Of a stretch of 64,000 nt of DNA, positions 1 through 8,936 are shown piece after piece. The stretch lies in NCBI GenBank assembly GCA_001314865.1, contig LJZR01000016.1, positions 1-64,000 on the forward strand, read 5' to 3'. Numbering within the stretch: position 1 is the first letter of the stretch; every line of letters begins with the position of its first letter. Under the pieces are notes generated by a model that saw nothing but the letters and a program-made list of their open reading frames with translations, was not told where the DNA came from and did not search any database. Source of the DNA: Phormidesmis priestleyi Ana. Lineage in GTDB: Bacteria; Cyanobacteriota; Cyanobacteriia; Phormidesmidales; Phormidesmidaceae. Both the position numbers and the translations under genes were made by a program.

Positions 1-106
1 CATTCTGCTCAACGAAGGTATTCGGGCATGGTTGAGTCCTCAGGACCAGCCACATGAGCAGTTTGTCTTCCCTGAAGAAGTTCTGCCTCGCGGTAACGCG
101 CTCTAA
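1..106 (+). CDS. psbD: Photosystem II D2 protein, 3' end only
   Basis: This is the last 34 codons and the stop of psbD; the rest lies outside the window. The reading frame begins at base 2 and contains [18 protein letters not shown] and ends PRGNAL, the typical D2 C-terminus. D2 binds the PSII reaction-centre pigments and quinone A in the thylakoid membrane. In most cyanobacteria the psbC start codon lies inside the last codons of psbD. Here the matching triplet is GCG instead of GTG, so this copy cannot start psbC. In that respect it looks like the stand-alone psbD copy many cyanobacteria carry. Confidence 0.95.
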   Translation, partial: ILLNEGIRAWLSPQDQPHEQFVFPEEVLPRGNAL

Positions 107-148
107 TTCGCGCCTTAACTTCTACTGATTGCCTAGTTTCTGTTCCAA

Positions 149-200
149 AGAGGGCTATGCTGAAATGCGTAGGTTTAACTTGCTTTTAAGCTAGCCCTCT
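149..200 (+). other. Hairpin in the psbD-psbC spacer
   Basis: A perfect 9-bp inverted repeat (AGAGGGCTA at 149-157, TAGCCCTCT at 192-200) encloses a 34-base loop between the psbD stop and the psbC ribosome-binding region. It is followed by CCCTTTAAAAAG, not a long T-tract, so it fits an mRNA-processing or stability element better than a strong terminator. Its function is inferred only. Confidence 0.5.
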
Positions 201-210
201 CCCTTTAAAA

Positions 211-257
211 AGATCGTATTCCCTGAAGAGGTACTCCCCCGTGGTAACACTCTCTAA
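211..257 (+). pseudogene. Relic of a second psbD 3' end overlapping the psbC start
   Basis: Read in its own frame, this segment encodes [14 protein letters not shown] and a stop at 255-257, the last residues of D2, a second time within about 150 bases of the intact psbD end. Nothing upstream of base 210 resembles D2. The relic contains the GAAGAGGT Shine-Dalgarno stretch (225-232) and the GTG at 241 that starts psbC, in the usual overlapping arrangement. It was probably kept because psbC needs these bases, while the rest of the original psbD was lost or replaced. Confidence 0.85.
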
Positions 258-1623
258 TAATTTTGTTGGAGGCGGTCGCGACCAAGAATCCACCGGGTAT
301 GCATGGTGGTCTGGTAACGCCCGACTAATTAATCTTTCCGGTAAGCTGCTGGGTGCACATGTTGCCCATGCTGGTCTGATTGTTTTATGGACTGGTGCGA
401 TGACTTTGTTTGAAGTCTCTCACTACGTTCCTGAGAAGCCTATGTACGAACAAGGCGCAATTTTGATTCCCCACCTGGCAACGCTAGGTTGGGGTGTCGG
501 CCCTGGCGGTGAAGTCATCAGCACCTTTCCCTACTTTGTAGTAGGTGTGCTTCACCTCATTTCTTCTGCTGTGCTGGGTTTAGGCGGTGTATATCACGCT
601 GTTCGCGGCCCTGAAACACTAGAAGAATACTCCAGTTTCTTTAGCCAAGACTGGAAAGACAAAAATCAGATGACTAATATCATCGGCTACCACCTAATTC
701 TGCTAGGACTGGGTGCGTTTTTGCTGGTGATTAAGGCTTGTTTCCTAGGTGGCGTTTACGACACTTGGGCCCCAGGCGGTGGTGATGTTCGTGTCATCAC
801 TAACCCCACCCTGAATCCTGCCGTTATCTTTGGCTATTTGCTAGCCTCTCCGTTTGGCGGTGAAGGTTGGATTGTCGGCGTTAATAATATGGAAGACATT
901 ATCGGCGGCCATATCTGGGTTGGCTTGATTTGTATTTCTGGTGGGATATTCCACATTTTGACCAAGCCGTTTGGCTGGGCACGTCGCGCGCTCATTTGGA
1001 ACGGCGAGGCTTACCTCTCCTACTCCATCGGCGCTGTGTCTTTAATGGCGTTCATCTGTGCTTGCTACGTTTGGTTTAACAATACGGCTTACCCCAGTGA
1101 GTTCTATGGTCCTACCAATGCAGAAGCTTCTCAGGCTCAGGCTATGACCTTTTTGGTTCGTGACCAGCGCCTAGGGGCTAACATTGGTTCGGCTCAAGGT
1201 CCGACAGGCTTGGGTAAGTATCTCATGCGCTCCCCTACTGGAGAGATCATCTTCGGTGGTGAGACCATGCGTTTCTGGGACTTTGATGGTCCTTGGCTAG
1301 CGCCCTTGCGGGGAACGAATGGCCTTGACCTCGACAAGCTCAAGAATGACATTCAGCCTTGGCAAGTGCGTCGCGCTGCTGAGTATATGACTCACGCGCC
1401 CAACGCTTCTATTAACTCTGTAGGTGGCATCATCACTGAGGTTAACTCTGTTAACTTTGTGAACCCACGTCAGTGGTTGGCGTCCTTCCATTTTGTAATG
1501 GCCTTCTTTTTCCTAGTGGGTCATCTATGGCATGCAGGCCGCGCCCGTGCTGCTGAAGGTGGTTTTGAGAAAGGACTAGATCGCGAAGCAGAGCCAGTGC
1601 TGGCAATGCCTGACCTAGACTAA
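241..1623 (+). CDS. psbC: Photosystem II chlorophyll-binding protein CP43
   Basis: CP43 is a six-helix inner antenna protein of PSII in the thylakoid membrane that also helps ligate the oxygen-evolving Mn cluster. The 460-residue protein starts at GTG (VVTLSNN...), typical for cyanobacterial psbC, with GAAGAGGT eight bases upstream. The large lumenal loop carries GGETMRFWD, with Glu341 and Arg344 matching the Mn-cluster ligand Glu354 and Arg357 of standard numbering. The protein ends [11 protein letters not shown] as usual. The family's WLEPLRG stretch reads WLAPLRG here, a small deviation. The gene sits behind psbD but is separated by a 134-base spacer and a psbD relic instead of overlapping it directly. 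A strong terminator follows. Confidence 0.97.
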   Translation: MVTLSNNFVGGGRDQESTGYAWWSGNARLINLSGKLLGAHVAHAGLIVLWTGAMTLFEVSHYVPEKPMYEQGAILIPHLATLGWGVGPGGEVISTFPYFVVGVLHLISSAVLGLGGVYHAVRGPETLEEYSSFFSQDWKDKNQMTNIIGYHLILLGLGAFLLVIKACFLGGVYDTWAPGGGDVRVITNPTLNPAVIFGYLLASPFGGEGWIVGVNNMEDIIGGHIWVGLICISGGIFHILTKPFGWARRALIWNGEAYLSYSIGAVSLMAFICACYVWFNNTAYPSEFYGPTNAEASQAQAMTFLVRDQRLGANIGSAQGPTGLGKYLMRSPTGEIIFGGETMRFWDFDGPWLAPLRGTNGLDLDKLKNDIQPWQVRRAAEYMTHAPNASINSVGGIITEVNSVNFVNPRQWLASFHFVMAFFFLVGHLWHAGRARAAEGGFEKGLDREAEPVLAMPDLD

Positions 1624-1716
1624 TAAGCAAAGATGAATGAGCCAGGCTTAGCGAAAGCTTTGCAGGCTTCGATTAGCAAGGCTTAAGTTTCTGTTTTAAG
1701 TCTTATGGCTCAAATA

Positions 1717-1748
1717 AAAAGCCTCCGACCAATTGGCCGGGGGCTTTT
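1717..1748 (+). terminator. Rho-independent terminator after psbC
   Basis: The stem AAAAGCCTCCG/CGGGGGCTTTT continues with CC/GG after one mismatch and closes on the loop AATT. The A-rich left and T-rich right arms make it an intrinsic terminator about 95 bases after the psbC stop. Confidence 0.85.
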
Positions 1749-1802
1749 CATTGCTAGGCTGTTATCACGTTAGCGATAGAACTTAAGCGATAGAACTTAA
1801 CT

Positions 1803-2111
1803 ATGCTCGATCAGCCCTATTACCTGCTGCGCTCCAAAACGACGGGACAGTATTTGGTGGCGCGTCCGTTTTTACCAGGCAGACATCCGGAGGAGCCCAC
1901 TGACCCTTATTTGCTACTGTTTGTTGCTGATTTTGATGCGCTGAGCTATTTGAATACTCATGCAGGTGAGTTTGCCTCTCAGTTTGCGATAGAACAGGGC
2001 GATCGCAGACAGATCAAAGCCATTTCAGCGCGCTGGGGCTATAAAGGCGTTGGCATTGTGAACGATCCCTTAGTTCCCCAGGTGGACTTTATCGCGCTTA
2101 ATCAGTCCTGA
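1803..2111 (+). CDS. Small conserved cyanobacterial protein of unknown function
   Basis: This is a 102-residue soluble protein without signal peptide or membrane helix. It begins MLDQPYYLLRSKTTGQYLVA and contains PYLLLFVADFDALSYLNTHA. The composition, the HIP1 site inside it and the codon use match neighbouring genes, so it looks real. The overall pattern resembles small hypothetical proteins conserved in cyanobacteria, but I cannot name a family or function. It lies between the psbC terminator and the cobalamin gene, with its own upstream space. Confidence 0.7.
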   Translation: MLDQPYYLLRSKTTGQYLVARPFLPGRHPEEPTDPYLLLFVADFDALSYLNTHAGEFASQFAIEQGDRRQIKAISARWGYKGVGIVNDPLVPQVDFIALNQS

Positions 2112-2144
2112 CTTAATAAAGCAAATTGAAACTACTCATCATGC

Positions 2145-2198
2145 CAATCTATTCACGTCAATCCATTCACGCCAATCCATTCACGCCAATCCATCAGC
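2145..2198. repeat. 14-bp tandem repeat, about four copies
   Basis: Units of CAATCCATTCACGC start at 2145, 2159 and 2173, and a degenerate, shortened fourth starts at 2187. They lie in the spacer upstream of the CbiG-CobJ gene. No known regulatory motif is recognised. Confidence 0.85.
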
Positions 2199-2272
2199 TG
2201 CTCAATGGAAAACCGTGACGAAGGCATATCCTCTCGTGTAGCCACTTCTCGTTAGCATCTATTAGCATCTAT

Positions 2273-4141
2273 ATGTTCACCAAACTTGCTGCAATCACTA
2301 CCACACCTGCAGGCTTACGCTGCTTAGCACCACTTTATGACGCGGGGGCTCAGCTGTGGATTGCGCCTAAAATGGAACCCACTGCACAGGCGTTGGGCCT
2401 CACCTACCAAACTTACGACACATCCTTAGCTGAATACTTAAAAGATGCTTGGAACAGCTACGACGGATTCGTTTTTTGTCTAGCTAGCGGTGCGGTGATT
2501 AGGCTTATCTCGCCGCTCTTGACCAACAAGACGAGCGATCCAGCCATTATCGTGGTTGATCCGAGCAGTCAATTCGTGATTAGCCTATGTGGTGGGCATC
2601 AGGGCGGGGGCGATCGCCTCACGCGTCGCATCAGCCAAATCTTAGGCGCTCAGCCCGTGGTTACTGGCGCTGCAAACGCGCTGGGCTTACCGGCGATAGA
2701 TACCCTAGGCGAGCCCTTTGGTTGGGTGAAGGGAAGCGGCGATTGGTTGGGCGTGAGCAGTGCGATCGCGCATCAGCAACCGGTTCAAATTTTGCAGGAA
2801 GCCGGCAGTGAACTATGGCAAAAGCATTTGCCAGCAGGGCATTCCTTTCAGTTTAATTTTCCAGAATTTGAGGATCGAGAGAGTCAGCCCAAGCCACAGG
2901 CAAGAGTTTGGATTAGCCCAACTCAAAGAACCTTTGCGCCAAATTCAGAGCTGCCCAGAGTGCAATGGCATCCCCGCGTGCTGTGGATAGGGGTTGGCTG
3001 CGAGCGCGGCACCGATGAGGCATTGATTGCACAGGCAATAGAAAGTACCTGCCGTCAGCATCACCTAGCCATAGAATCAGTAGCCGGGATCGCAACGTTA
3101 GACCTAAAAGCTGATGAATTGGGACTGTTGAAATATGTAGAAAAGCGGAACTGGCCGCTACGATGCTTTGAGGCCAAGACGCTAGCCGTTATTCAGGTGC
3201 CGACACCTTCCGATGTGGTGAACCAAGAGGTCGGAACACAGAGTGTTGCCGAGGCAGCAGCGATTGTAGCGGCCGGAGGAGAGGCCAACTGCCTGCGAGT
3301 GAAAAAGCAAGTGGTGAAGCAAACGGGAATGAAGGGAGCGGTCACAGTTGCGATCGCCCAGGCCAAGCACGAATACACAGGTCGCATTGGCAAACTTTGC
3401 TTAGTCGGCACTGGCCCTGGCAGCCTCAACCAAATTACCCCTGCGGCCAAAGCGGCTATTACCGATGCGGATGTCGTCATTGGCTATGCGCTATATGTGA
3501 GTCTAATTCGGCCTTTGCTGCGACCCGGTCAAATTATCGAAGGATTGCCAATTACCCAAGAGCGTCAGCGGGCTGAACGAGCCATTGAACTGGCCAAACA
3601 AGGGCTCACGGTGGCCGTCATTTCTTCGGGCGACTGCGGCATTTATGGCATGGCGGGCCTAGTGCTAGAGCAGCTCAGAGCCGACAACTGGGATGGCAAA
3701 ACGCCAGCGGTACAAGTACTCCCAGGCGTAAGCGCTTTGCAGTCAGCGGCTTCGCGGGTAGGGGCTCCGCTCATGCACGACTTTTGTGCCATTAGCCTGA
3801 GCAATCTACTGACGCCGTGGGAGGTCATTCAGCGTCGGCTCCGCTCAGCTGCCGAAGGCGATTTTATCGTGGCCCTATACAATCCCAAGTCGCAGACTCG
3901 CCAAGACCAAATTGTGTTTGCTCGTGATGTATTTTTGCAGCATCGAAGCGCTGAGACGCCCGTGGCATTGGCGCGATCGCTCTACCGTCCCGACGAGCAA
4001 ATCACCCTCACCAATCTGGGCGATATGCTAAAGCACCCAATTGACATGCTCACAACCGTCATCATCGGCAACCGCAGCAGTCGTAATTACCAGGGTTGGT
4101 TTATCACACCCCGCGGTTATCTGAGTGATCTGGCTGAGTGA
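2273..4141 (+). CDS. cobJ: CbiG-CobJ fusion: precorrin-3B C17-methyltransferase with cobalamin ring-opening domains
   Basis: The 622-residue protein joins two corrin-pathway enzymes. Residues about 1-125 match the CbiG N-terminal domain (LASGAVIRLISPLL, then a GGHQGGGDRLTR stretch). About 237-355 match the CbiG C-terminal domain (GVGCERGTDEALIAQAI). About 375-620 form a SAM-dependent tetrapyrrole methylase of the CobJ/CbiH type, with GTGPGSLNQITPAA, SSGDCGIYGMA and LYNPKS. In the pathway, CobJ methylates C17 with ring contraction and CbiG opens the lactone. Such fusions are known in cyanobacteria. No cobalamin riboswitch is visible upstream, only short tandem repeats. Other corrin genes are absent from the window. 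Confidence 0.9.
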   Translation: MFTKLAAITTTPAGLRCLAPLYDAGAQLWIAPKMEPTAQALGLTYQTYDTSLAEYLKDAWNSYDGFVFCLASGAVIRLISPLLTNKTSDPAIIVVDPSSQFVISLCGGHQGGGDRLTRRISQILGAQPVVTGAANALGLPAIDTLGEPFGWVKGSGDWLGVSSAIAHQQPVQILQEAGSELWQKHLPAGHSFQFNFPEFEDRESQPKPQARVWISPTQRTFAPNSELPRVQWHPRVLWIGVGCERGTDEALIAQAIESTCRQHHLAIESVAGIATLDLKADELGLLKYVEKRNWPLRCFEAKTLAVIQVPTPSDVVNQEVGTQSVAEAAAIVAAGGEANCLRVKKQVVKQTGMKGAVTVAIAQAKHEYTGRIGKLCLVGTGPGSLNQITPAAKAAITDADVVIGYALYVSLIRPLLRPGQIIEGLPITQERQRAERAIELAKQGLTVAVISSGDCGIYGMAGLVLEQLRADNWDGKTPAVQVLPGVSALQSAASRVGAPLMHDFCAISLSNLLTPWEVIQRRLRSAAEGDFIVALYNPKSQTRQDQIVFARDVFLQHRSAETPVALARSLYRPDEQITLTNLGDMLKHPIDMLTTVIIGNRSSRNYQGWFITPRGYLSDLAE

Positions 4142-4182
4142 TCTGGCGAAAGACACACCGTTCTGATGGTACTGACCTGATG

Positions 4183-5787
4183 TTACTGCTGGGCGCTGCT
4201 CCTCAAATTGCCAACATTTGGTGCTCCGACCCTATTTACAGGACAGGTTTTTCTGAATCGATCAAATTCAGGCTCTATCCAAGATAGGGCAAAGTGGCTC
4301 ACGGTATTAATGCGCGGCTCACTGCGCTGAATCGCATCCATCTGCGCTTCCAAAGAAGGACGATTGCGCTGCGCGGTTCCCCACAGGCCCGCGATCGCCG
4401 GTTTTACCATAGCTGGATTCTGCTTGACTCTGAGTACCCGTTCTACTTCTTCTACGATACAGCTCGGATCTCCACAGACTGCATAGGCCATCGGATGAAA
4501 TTCTAACGAGGTCGGGAAGCGATTCCAATGCTGCAACCGAGCATCATAGCCAGTATTGCCGACTGCTTGGTTGCCCCCTGGAAAAAAGACGGCCCCCGCA
4601 GGAATTCCGGCTTGCTGCGCTGGTGCAGCAGCTATCTGCAAAAAGTCTACAATGCCTTGAATGGCATGAGCCACACTCAACCGCCATAGCTCTAGTTGGA
4701 GGCCGGGTCTGCGCACAGCGGCAGGCGCTAAATCTTTAGGTGCAACAGCAGGCGGGTTGCGACTTTGCCACATCGGTTCGCCTTCTGTCGGATATAGAGC
4801 ATCTACCTGGGCGACATCCGTGTCGGTAATATAGCCTTTTTGTAAAAACCGTTGGATCAGTGCCCGGCCTTTGTTATTAGTCGCTCTTTGAATCAATGCC
4901 TGGTTGGCCGCTGGACCATAAATCCACAGATTGCTCACTTCGCTGGCCACAGAAGCGGCACCTGTTAACCGCGGATAGCGGACATAGTCATAGAGTGCAG
5001 CATCAGGATTGCGGGCCAAAACGGCGCGAACCATTTGCAGATAGTCAGCCCTGGCAGTTGGATTATAAGGGTCAATAAAAGATTCTTCGGAGGTGCCACT
5101 AGTACCGTTATCGGCATAGTCACGAGTATCGGCTCCTGAGCGATTTCGAGCCAGCACATGGCGACGGTCGGCTCTTTGTCCGTAAGAGTAGCCAAAGTTG
5201 ATGGTAAACATCCAGGCATAGGGTTTAATGCTTTGCTTACGGGCCGCTGCGATCGCCTCTGCTAGCAAATCTCGGTCGGCATCAGCACTCGACTGCACCA
5301 CGCTCGGCCACACCGTAGGATTGTCGTTTTTAGGGAGCAGCACCTGCCCATTGGCAAAGGCCTCAATATAGACCTCGTTGTAGCCTAGATTTACAATCTT
5401 ATCCATCACTGCATCTAAGCGACCCGGCTGCAAATCACAGGGGTACAATCTGAGCCAAATGGCCTGGTTTCTAGGCCAGTTCTGTTGCCGACAAGTTTGT
5501 AGCGCTTGAGAATGCCGCCGTCTTATCGCTTCATACTGCTGCTGGGCAGCCTCATCGCCCTGCAAGCTAGCAAGTCGCAAAGATTCCTTTCGTTCAGCGT
5601 CGGCAGCTGGTAGCTGGCAAAATCGATTTAGCTGAGATTGGCTGGTCTGCGCCTGTACCGATAAGGGCACCACTCCCTGCATCATCAGCGGCAATAACCC
5701 TGCAATGACAACGAGTGTCACAAATCGTTTCCAGTGCCGACTTATACGCCCTTTAGTAGTGCTCTTAAAGTTGTCTTTCAAGACCAT
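4183..5787 (-). CDS. Exported glycosyl-hydrolase-like protein (GHL10/DUF187 type)
   Basis: I chose the ATG at 5787 because an AGAGAG stretch lies five bases upstream and the first residues (MVLKDNFKS...) lead directly into a basic region and a hydrophobic segment (VTLVVIAGLLPLMMQGVVPL) ending in AQA, which fits a signal peptide or anchor. The frame stays open to 5949, giving 588 residues if the longer form is used. The mature part has an alpha/beta-barrel style (LGYNEVYIEAFANGQVLLP, KPYAWMFTINFG, DYVRYPR, FHPMAYAVCGDPSCI) like the family-10-like hydrolases related to DUF187. Substrate is unknown; a cell-wall or exopolysaccharide glycan is a reasonable inference. Confidence 0.7.
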   Translation of the reverse strand: MVLKDNFKSTTKGRISRHWKRFVTLVVIAGLLPLMMQGVVPLSVQAQTSQSQLNRFCQLPAADAERKESLRLASLQGDEAAQQQYEAIRRRHSQALQTCRQQNWPRNQAIWLRLYPCDLQPGRLDAVMDKIVNLGYNEVYIEAFANGQVLLPKNDNPTVWPSVVQSSADADRDLLAEAIAAARKQSIKPYAWMFTINFGYSYGQRADRRHVLARNRSGADTRDYADNGTSGTSEESFIDPYNPTARADYLQMVRAVLARNPDAALYDYVRYPRLTGAASVASEVSNLWIYGPAANQALIQRATNNKGRALIQRFLQKGYITDTDVAQVDALYPTEGEPMWQSRNPPAVAPKDLAPAAVRRPGLQLELWRLSVAHAIQGIVDFLQIAAAPAQQAGIPAGAVFFPGGNQAVGNTGYDARLQHWNRFPTSLEFHPMAYAVCGDPSCIVEEVERVLRVKQNPAMVKPAIAGLWGTAQRNRPSLEAQMDAIQRSEPRINTVSHFALSWIEPEFDRFRKTCPVNRVGAPNVGNLRSSAQQ

Positions 5788-6238
5788 TTGTCTCTCTCTT
5801 TTTGCTCGTCTTTTCAGGAACGGGTTAGCTCTATCTTCAGACCTAGCCAATACTAGGGCGTTTTTATCGACACTCTTTAAACGGCTGTGCCACCTACTAA
5901 TTTGCTCCCAAGAGTAATATCTTTTGACCCATGCCTTTCGGCTAATCAAAAGTTGCTAACCAATTGCCAATGTCAAAAATATCCTATTAACAGCAGCAAA
6001 AATTAAAGACTTCTGACTGTATAAAAAGTCATAAGAAGCCTGTGATAAAGCTATTGATTCTTTTCAAGCGTGTTAAGTCGTGAACAGTATAAGAATTAAG
6101 AAATTTTCTATGAAAATTATTGATTAAATCTTGCCGGTAAAGACAAGTCAGTAAAGACAAAACTGATGAAAACAAGGTGAAAAAAAATAGCTACTTCTAA
6201 ATAACTACCTCTGAATAAATAGCCACTTCTTAATTGCG
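5788..6238. other. AT-rich spacer without a recognised gene
   Basis: The first 160 bases carry the in-frame upstream extension of the hydrolase-like gene. The remainder is AT-rich with runs such as AAATTTTCTATGAAAATT. It probably holds the promoter of the minus-strand hydrolase-like gene. No RNA gene or strong terminator is seen. Confidence 0.5.
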
Positions 6239-6676
6239 TTAGCTACTCATCGCTTCATCTTCCGCATTGATTTCTTCGGTTTCCTCTATCTCCTCCAAGC
6301 ACGCTAGCAATGCCACTAGCTTCATCCGCCGGATATAAGGCCAGCCACCTTCTTGCTCAATGTCTTTTATTAACCGGTAAAGCCGCTGACGGTTAGTCGG
6401 CAGTGACTCTCTAAAAAGGGTCTCTCGAATGTCATAGTGCAGCTCGTTAAGTAGCCTCAGCAGCGCCAAGAGGGCCAGACAGTCGCCTTCTCGGCGCTTT
6501 GCCGCCGTCTGTACAATCTGTGCAAGTTCGGCTAGATCCGTCGGCAGACTGTCGGTGGCGATCGCCGATAAAGTGTCTGTAATATTCGTCAGCCCATCAG
6601 CCGATTTATTGGTTGATGGGTCTTGGGAAGATAGATTTGTAGCAGCGGAGGAGTCAGAATTACTCACGGTTCTCAA
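6239..6676 (-). CDS. Small acidic protein of unknown function
   Basis: This is a 145-residue soluble protein. The first 45 residues are Ser/Thr-rich and probably disordered. Residues about 45-135 form a predicted helical domain (LAELAQIVQTAAKRREGDCL, then ALLRLLNELHYDIRETLF and RLYRLIKDIEQEGGWPYI). The tail is acidic (EEIEETEEINAEDEAMSS). No signal peptide is visible. I do not recognise the family. It is divergent from psbO with about 200 bases between them, so the two may share a promoter region. Confidence 0.65.
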   Translation of the reverse strand: MRTVSNSDSSAATNLSSQDPSTNKSADGLTNITDTLSAIATDSLPTDLAELAQIVQTAAKRREGDCLALLALLRLLNELHYDIRETLFRESLPTNRQRLYRLIKDIEQEGGWPYIRRMKLVALLACLEEIEETEEINAEDEAMSS

Positions 6677-6881
6677 CTTTATGTAACTTTACTTAGTTGC
6701 TTTCAATTGCGTCTCAACCTGTCAGAGCCTAAGTGATCAGCTAGCTACGGTGCAAGCCGATGAAGAAAAACAGCGTATAGATCAGATGGAAACCATAGGA
6801 AACCGGGCGATCACCATGTAAAATGGACTACTAAATCCACTTCCTTTTTTTGTTTAATATTCATCAGTCTTGAGGTAGACC

Positions 6882-7718
6882 ATGAGGTATCGCGCCCTAC
6901 TCGCTGCGTTTTTTGCTATCTGTTTGAGTGTCCTAACAGCCTGTAGTGAGGCTCCCACGGCAACTAGCAACATTCCCCTAACCTATGACGAAATTCGCAA
7001 CACGGGTTTAGCTAACAGCTGCCCACAGGTCGATGAAACCCGGCGTGGTCAAATTCCGCTTGAGCCGGGTGTTTCTTACAAGCTAGTAGATCTTTGTATG
7101 GAGCCTACCAGTTTCTTTGTTAAGCAAGGATCTACCAACCAACGCAAAGAATCCGAATTCATTGCGGGCAAGTCACTCACTCGCTACACAACTTCCCTAG
7201 AGCAAGTCAGTGGAGATATCACCCTTCAAGACGATGGCAGCTTAGTTTTTGACGAAAAGCTAGGAATGGACTTTCAGCCGATTACCGTTTTGCTGCCAGG
7301 TGGCGATCAAATTCCTTTTCTTTTCACCATTAAAGGACTTAATGCTAAGAGCCAGCCTGGACTCAGCGCAATCACCACCTCTACCGACTTCGTCGGCGAC
7401 TTCCGGGTTCCTTCCTACCGCACCTCTAATTTCTTAGACCCCAAAGCACGGGGTCTGACTACTGGCTATGACAATGCCGTGGCCTTGCCAGCGCGTGCCG
7501 ACTCCACTGATCTGAGCCGTGAGAATGTAAAAGCATTTGATGTAGGCAAAGGGACTATTTCATTGCAAATCTCAAAGGTTGATAGCAAAACAGGCGAAGT
7601 GGGCGGAACGTTCATTTCTGAACAGCCTTCTGATACCGATATGGGAACAGCTGCCGCTGACGATGTGCGCCTGCAGGGTGTATTTTACGGTCGAATTGAA
7701 TCAGATATGGATGCGTAA
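6882..7718 (+). CDS. psbO: Photosystem II manganese-stabilising protein
   Basis: PsbO is the 33-kDa extrinsic subunit that caps and stabilises the Mn4CaO5 cluster on the lumenal side of PSII. The 278-residue precursor has a signal sequence ending in a lipobox-like LTAC (Cys21), as in several filamentous cyanobacteria, so a lipid-anchored form is possible. Diagnostic stretches include LTYDEIRNTGLANSCP, GMDFQPITVLLPGG, STDFVGDFRVPSYR and LDPKARGLTTGYDNAVALP. The two conserved cysteines of the mature protein are present (ANSCP and DLCMEP). It is monocistronic and ends in a strong terminator. Confidence 0.97.
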   Translation: MRYRALLAAFFAICLSVLTACSEAPTATSNIPLTYDEIRNTGLANSCPQVDETRRGQIPLEPGVSYKLVDLCMEPTSFFVKQGSTNQRKESEFIAGKSLTRYTTSLEQVSGDITLQDDGSLVFDEKLGMDFQPITVLLPGGDQIPFLFTIKGLNAKSQPGLSAITTSTDFVGDFRVPSYRTSNFLDPKARGLTTGYDNAVALPARADSTDLSRENVKAFDVGKGTISLQISKVDSKTGEVGGTFISEQPSDTDMGTAAADDVRLQGVFYGRIESDMDA

Positions 7719-7770
7719 GCCTGTAATCACAGTTTAAGCCTGTCAAAACAAACTTACTCATCAATTACTG

Positions 7771-7803
7771 AAAGAGGATGCTCTAAAGCATCCTCTTTTT
7801 TTT
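7771..7803 (+). terminator. Rho-independent terminator after psbO
   Basis: A 12-bp perfect stem (AAAGAGGATGCT at 7771-7782, AGCATCCTCTTT at 7787-7798) with loop CTAA is followed by a T-run. Confidence 0.92.
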
Positions 7804-8001
7804 GTTTAATACGGTTACTGTCTCATCGCTGAGAAGGAGTTCAGTAAAAACCCAATTGCTTGCCGAAAAATCGTTAATTAGGCTAAGTGGGTCATCAGGC
7901 ATCTCTGCACATAGCAATGTGCACTGGAAAAAGGATTGAAAAAGAGTGCCTTGTCCCATCTGCCAAGTGGCCTTAACTGATACTTAACGGCCTTGTATAA
8001 T

Positions 8002-8781
8002 ATGCGTGCTTCGTCAAATCAGGTTATTAAGAGCCAGTCGCTTGAAATTTTAACCAACTATCAAAAGACCCGCTCGCCAAAGGTTCGAAATCGGTTAGTA
8101 CAAATGAATATTGGGCTAGTGCGCCGGGAAGCACACCGCTGGCTGCACAGCTCTGGAGAGACCTTTGATGACCTGATGCAGGTAGGTAGCATGGGTTTGA
8201 TTCGAGCAATTGAAAGATTCGATTTGCAAAAAGGCTACGCCTTTAGCTCTTTTGCAATTCCTTATATTCGTGGCGAAATTCAGCACTATTTAAGAGACAA
8301 AGGTACGGTAGTGCGTATTCCTAGACGCTGGCAAACCCTGCAAAATCAGTCTGCTAAAGCTATTCGTCAGCTACAAGAGCATCTTAACCGCAGGCCAAGC
8401 GACCAGGAAGTCGCAGATGAGCTAGAAATTACCGTGGAAGAATGGCAGCAGGTGAGGTTAGCTAGCCGCAATCGTAACTTGCTGAGCTTGGATGCACCAG
8501 TGAAGGAAAGCGATAGTGGTACTTCGTCTTTGGGCGATTTACTGCCAGATTCTCGCTACCGCAGCTTTCAGTTAGCTCAAGAAGATCAAATACGTTTGCA
8601 GCAGGCTCTTTCTCAGCTAGAGAAACGTACTCGCGAAGTCGTGGAGTCGGTATTCTTGCAGGATTTTACTCAGAAGGAAACGGCTGAGCGATTAGGTATT
8701 AGCTCAGTGACGGTATCTCGCCGGGTGAAGAAGGGCTTGAAGCATTTGCAGGTCATCATGCAGCCCACTGGGGAAACCTAA
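8002..8781 (+). CDS. sigF: RNA polymerase sigma factor, group 3 SigF type
   Basis: This sigma-70-family factor has region 2 (FDDLMQVGSMGLIRAIERFD, FSSFAIPYIRGEIQHYLRDK), region 3 (RRPSDQEVADELEITVEEW) and region 4 with a helix-turn-helix (QKETAERLGISSVTVSRRVK). Its length (about 260 residues) and VVRIPRRWQ stretch match cyanobacterial SigF, which in model strains controls type IV pilus and surface genes. The ATG at 8002 is preferred; an in-frame TTG at 7993 would add three residues. No strong Shine-Dalgarno is visible. The lipoprotein gene downstream carries a GspC/PilP-like domain, consistent with a link to cell-surface machinery. Confidence 0.88.
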   Translation: MRASSNQVIKSQSLEILTNYQKTRSPKVRNRLVQMNIGLVRREAHRWLHSSGETFDDLMQVGSMGLIRAIERFDLQKGYAFSSFAIPYIRGEIQHYLRDKGTVVRIPRRWQTLQNQSAKAIRQLQEHLNRRPSDQEVADELEITVEEWQQVRLASRNRNLLSLDAPVKESDSGTSSLGDLLPDSRYRSFQLAQEDQIRLQQALSQLEKRTREVVESVFLQDFTQKETAERLGISSVTVSRRVKKGLKHLQVIMQPTGET

Positions 8782-8936
8782 TCGTAATTGTATGGCTTAG
8801 TGTGAGTCAGTACCCTTAGTGGCAGTCAGATGCTAACGTTTCAACCTAATTTGCTGAATCTTTGGGGTGAGCGTTAGTTTTTCACTGAGTTGTGTCTACT
8901 CTAAGTGAGCTTAACCAGTCCTGGGAGGGATCAGAC

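Noticed and set aside
241-1623. psbD-psbC as part of a far-red-light (FaRLiP) photosystem cluster
   Set aside because: No far-red regulators or other paralogous photosystem genes follow; the neighbours are ordinary housekeeping genes and the CP43 start and end are standard.
2112-2272. Cobalamin riboswitch before the CbiG-CobJ gene
   Set aside because: No B12-box or matching stem set is visible; the spacer is mostly a 14-bp tandem repeat.
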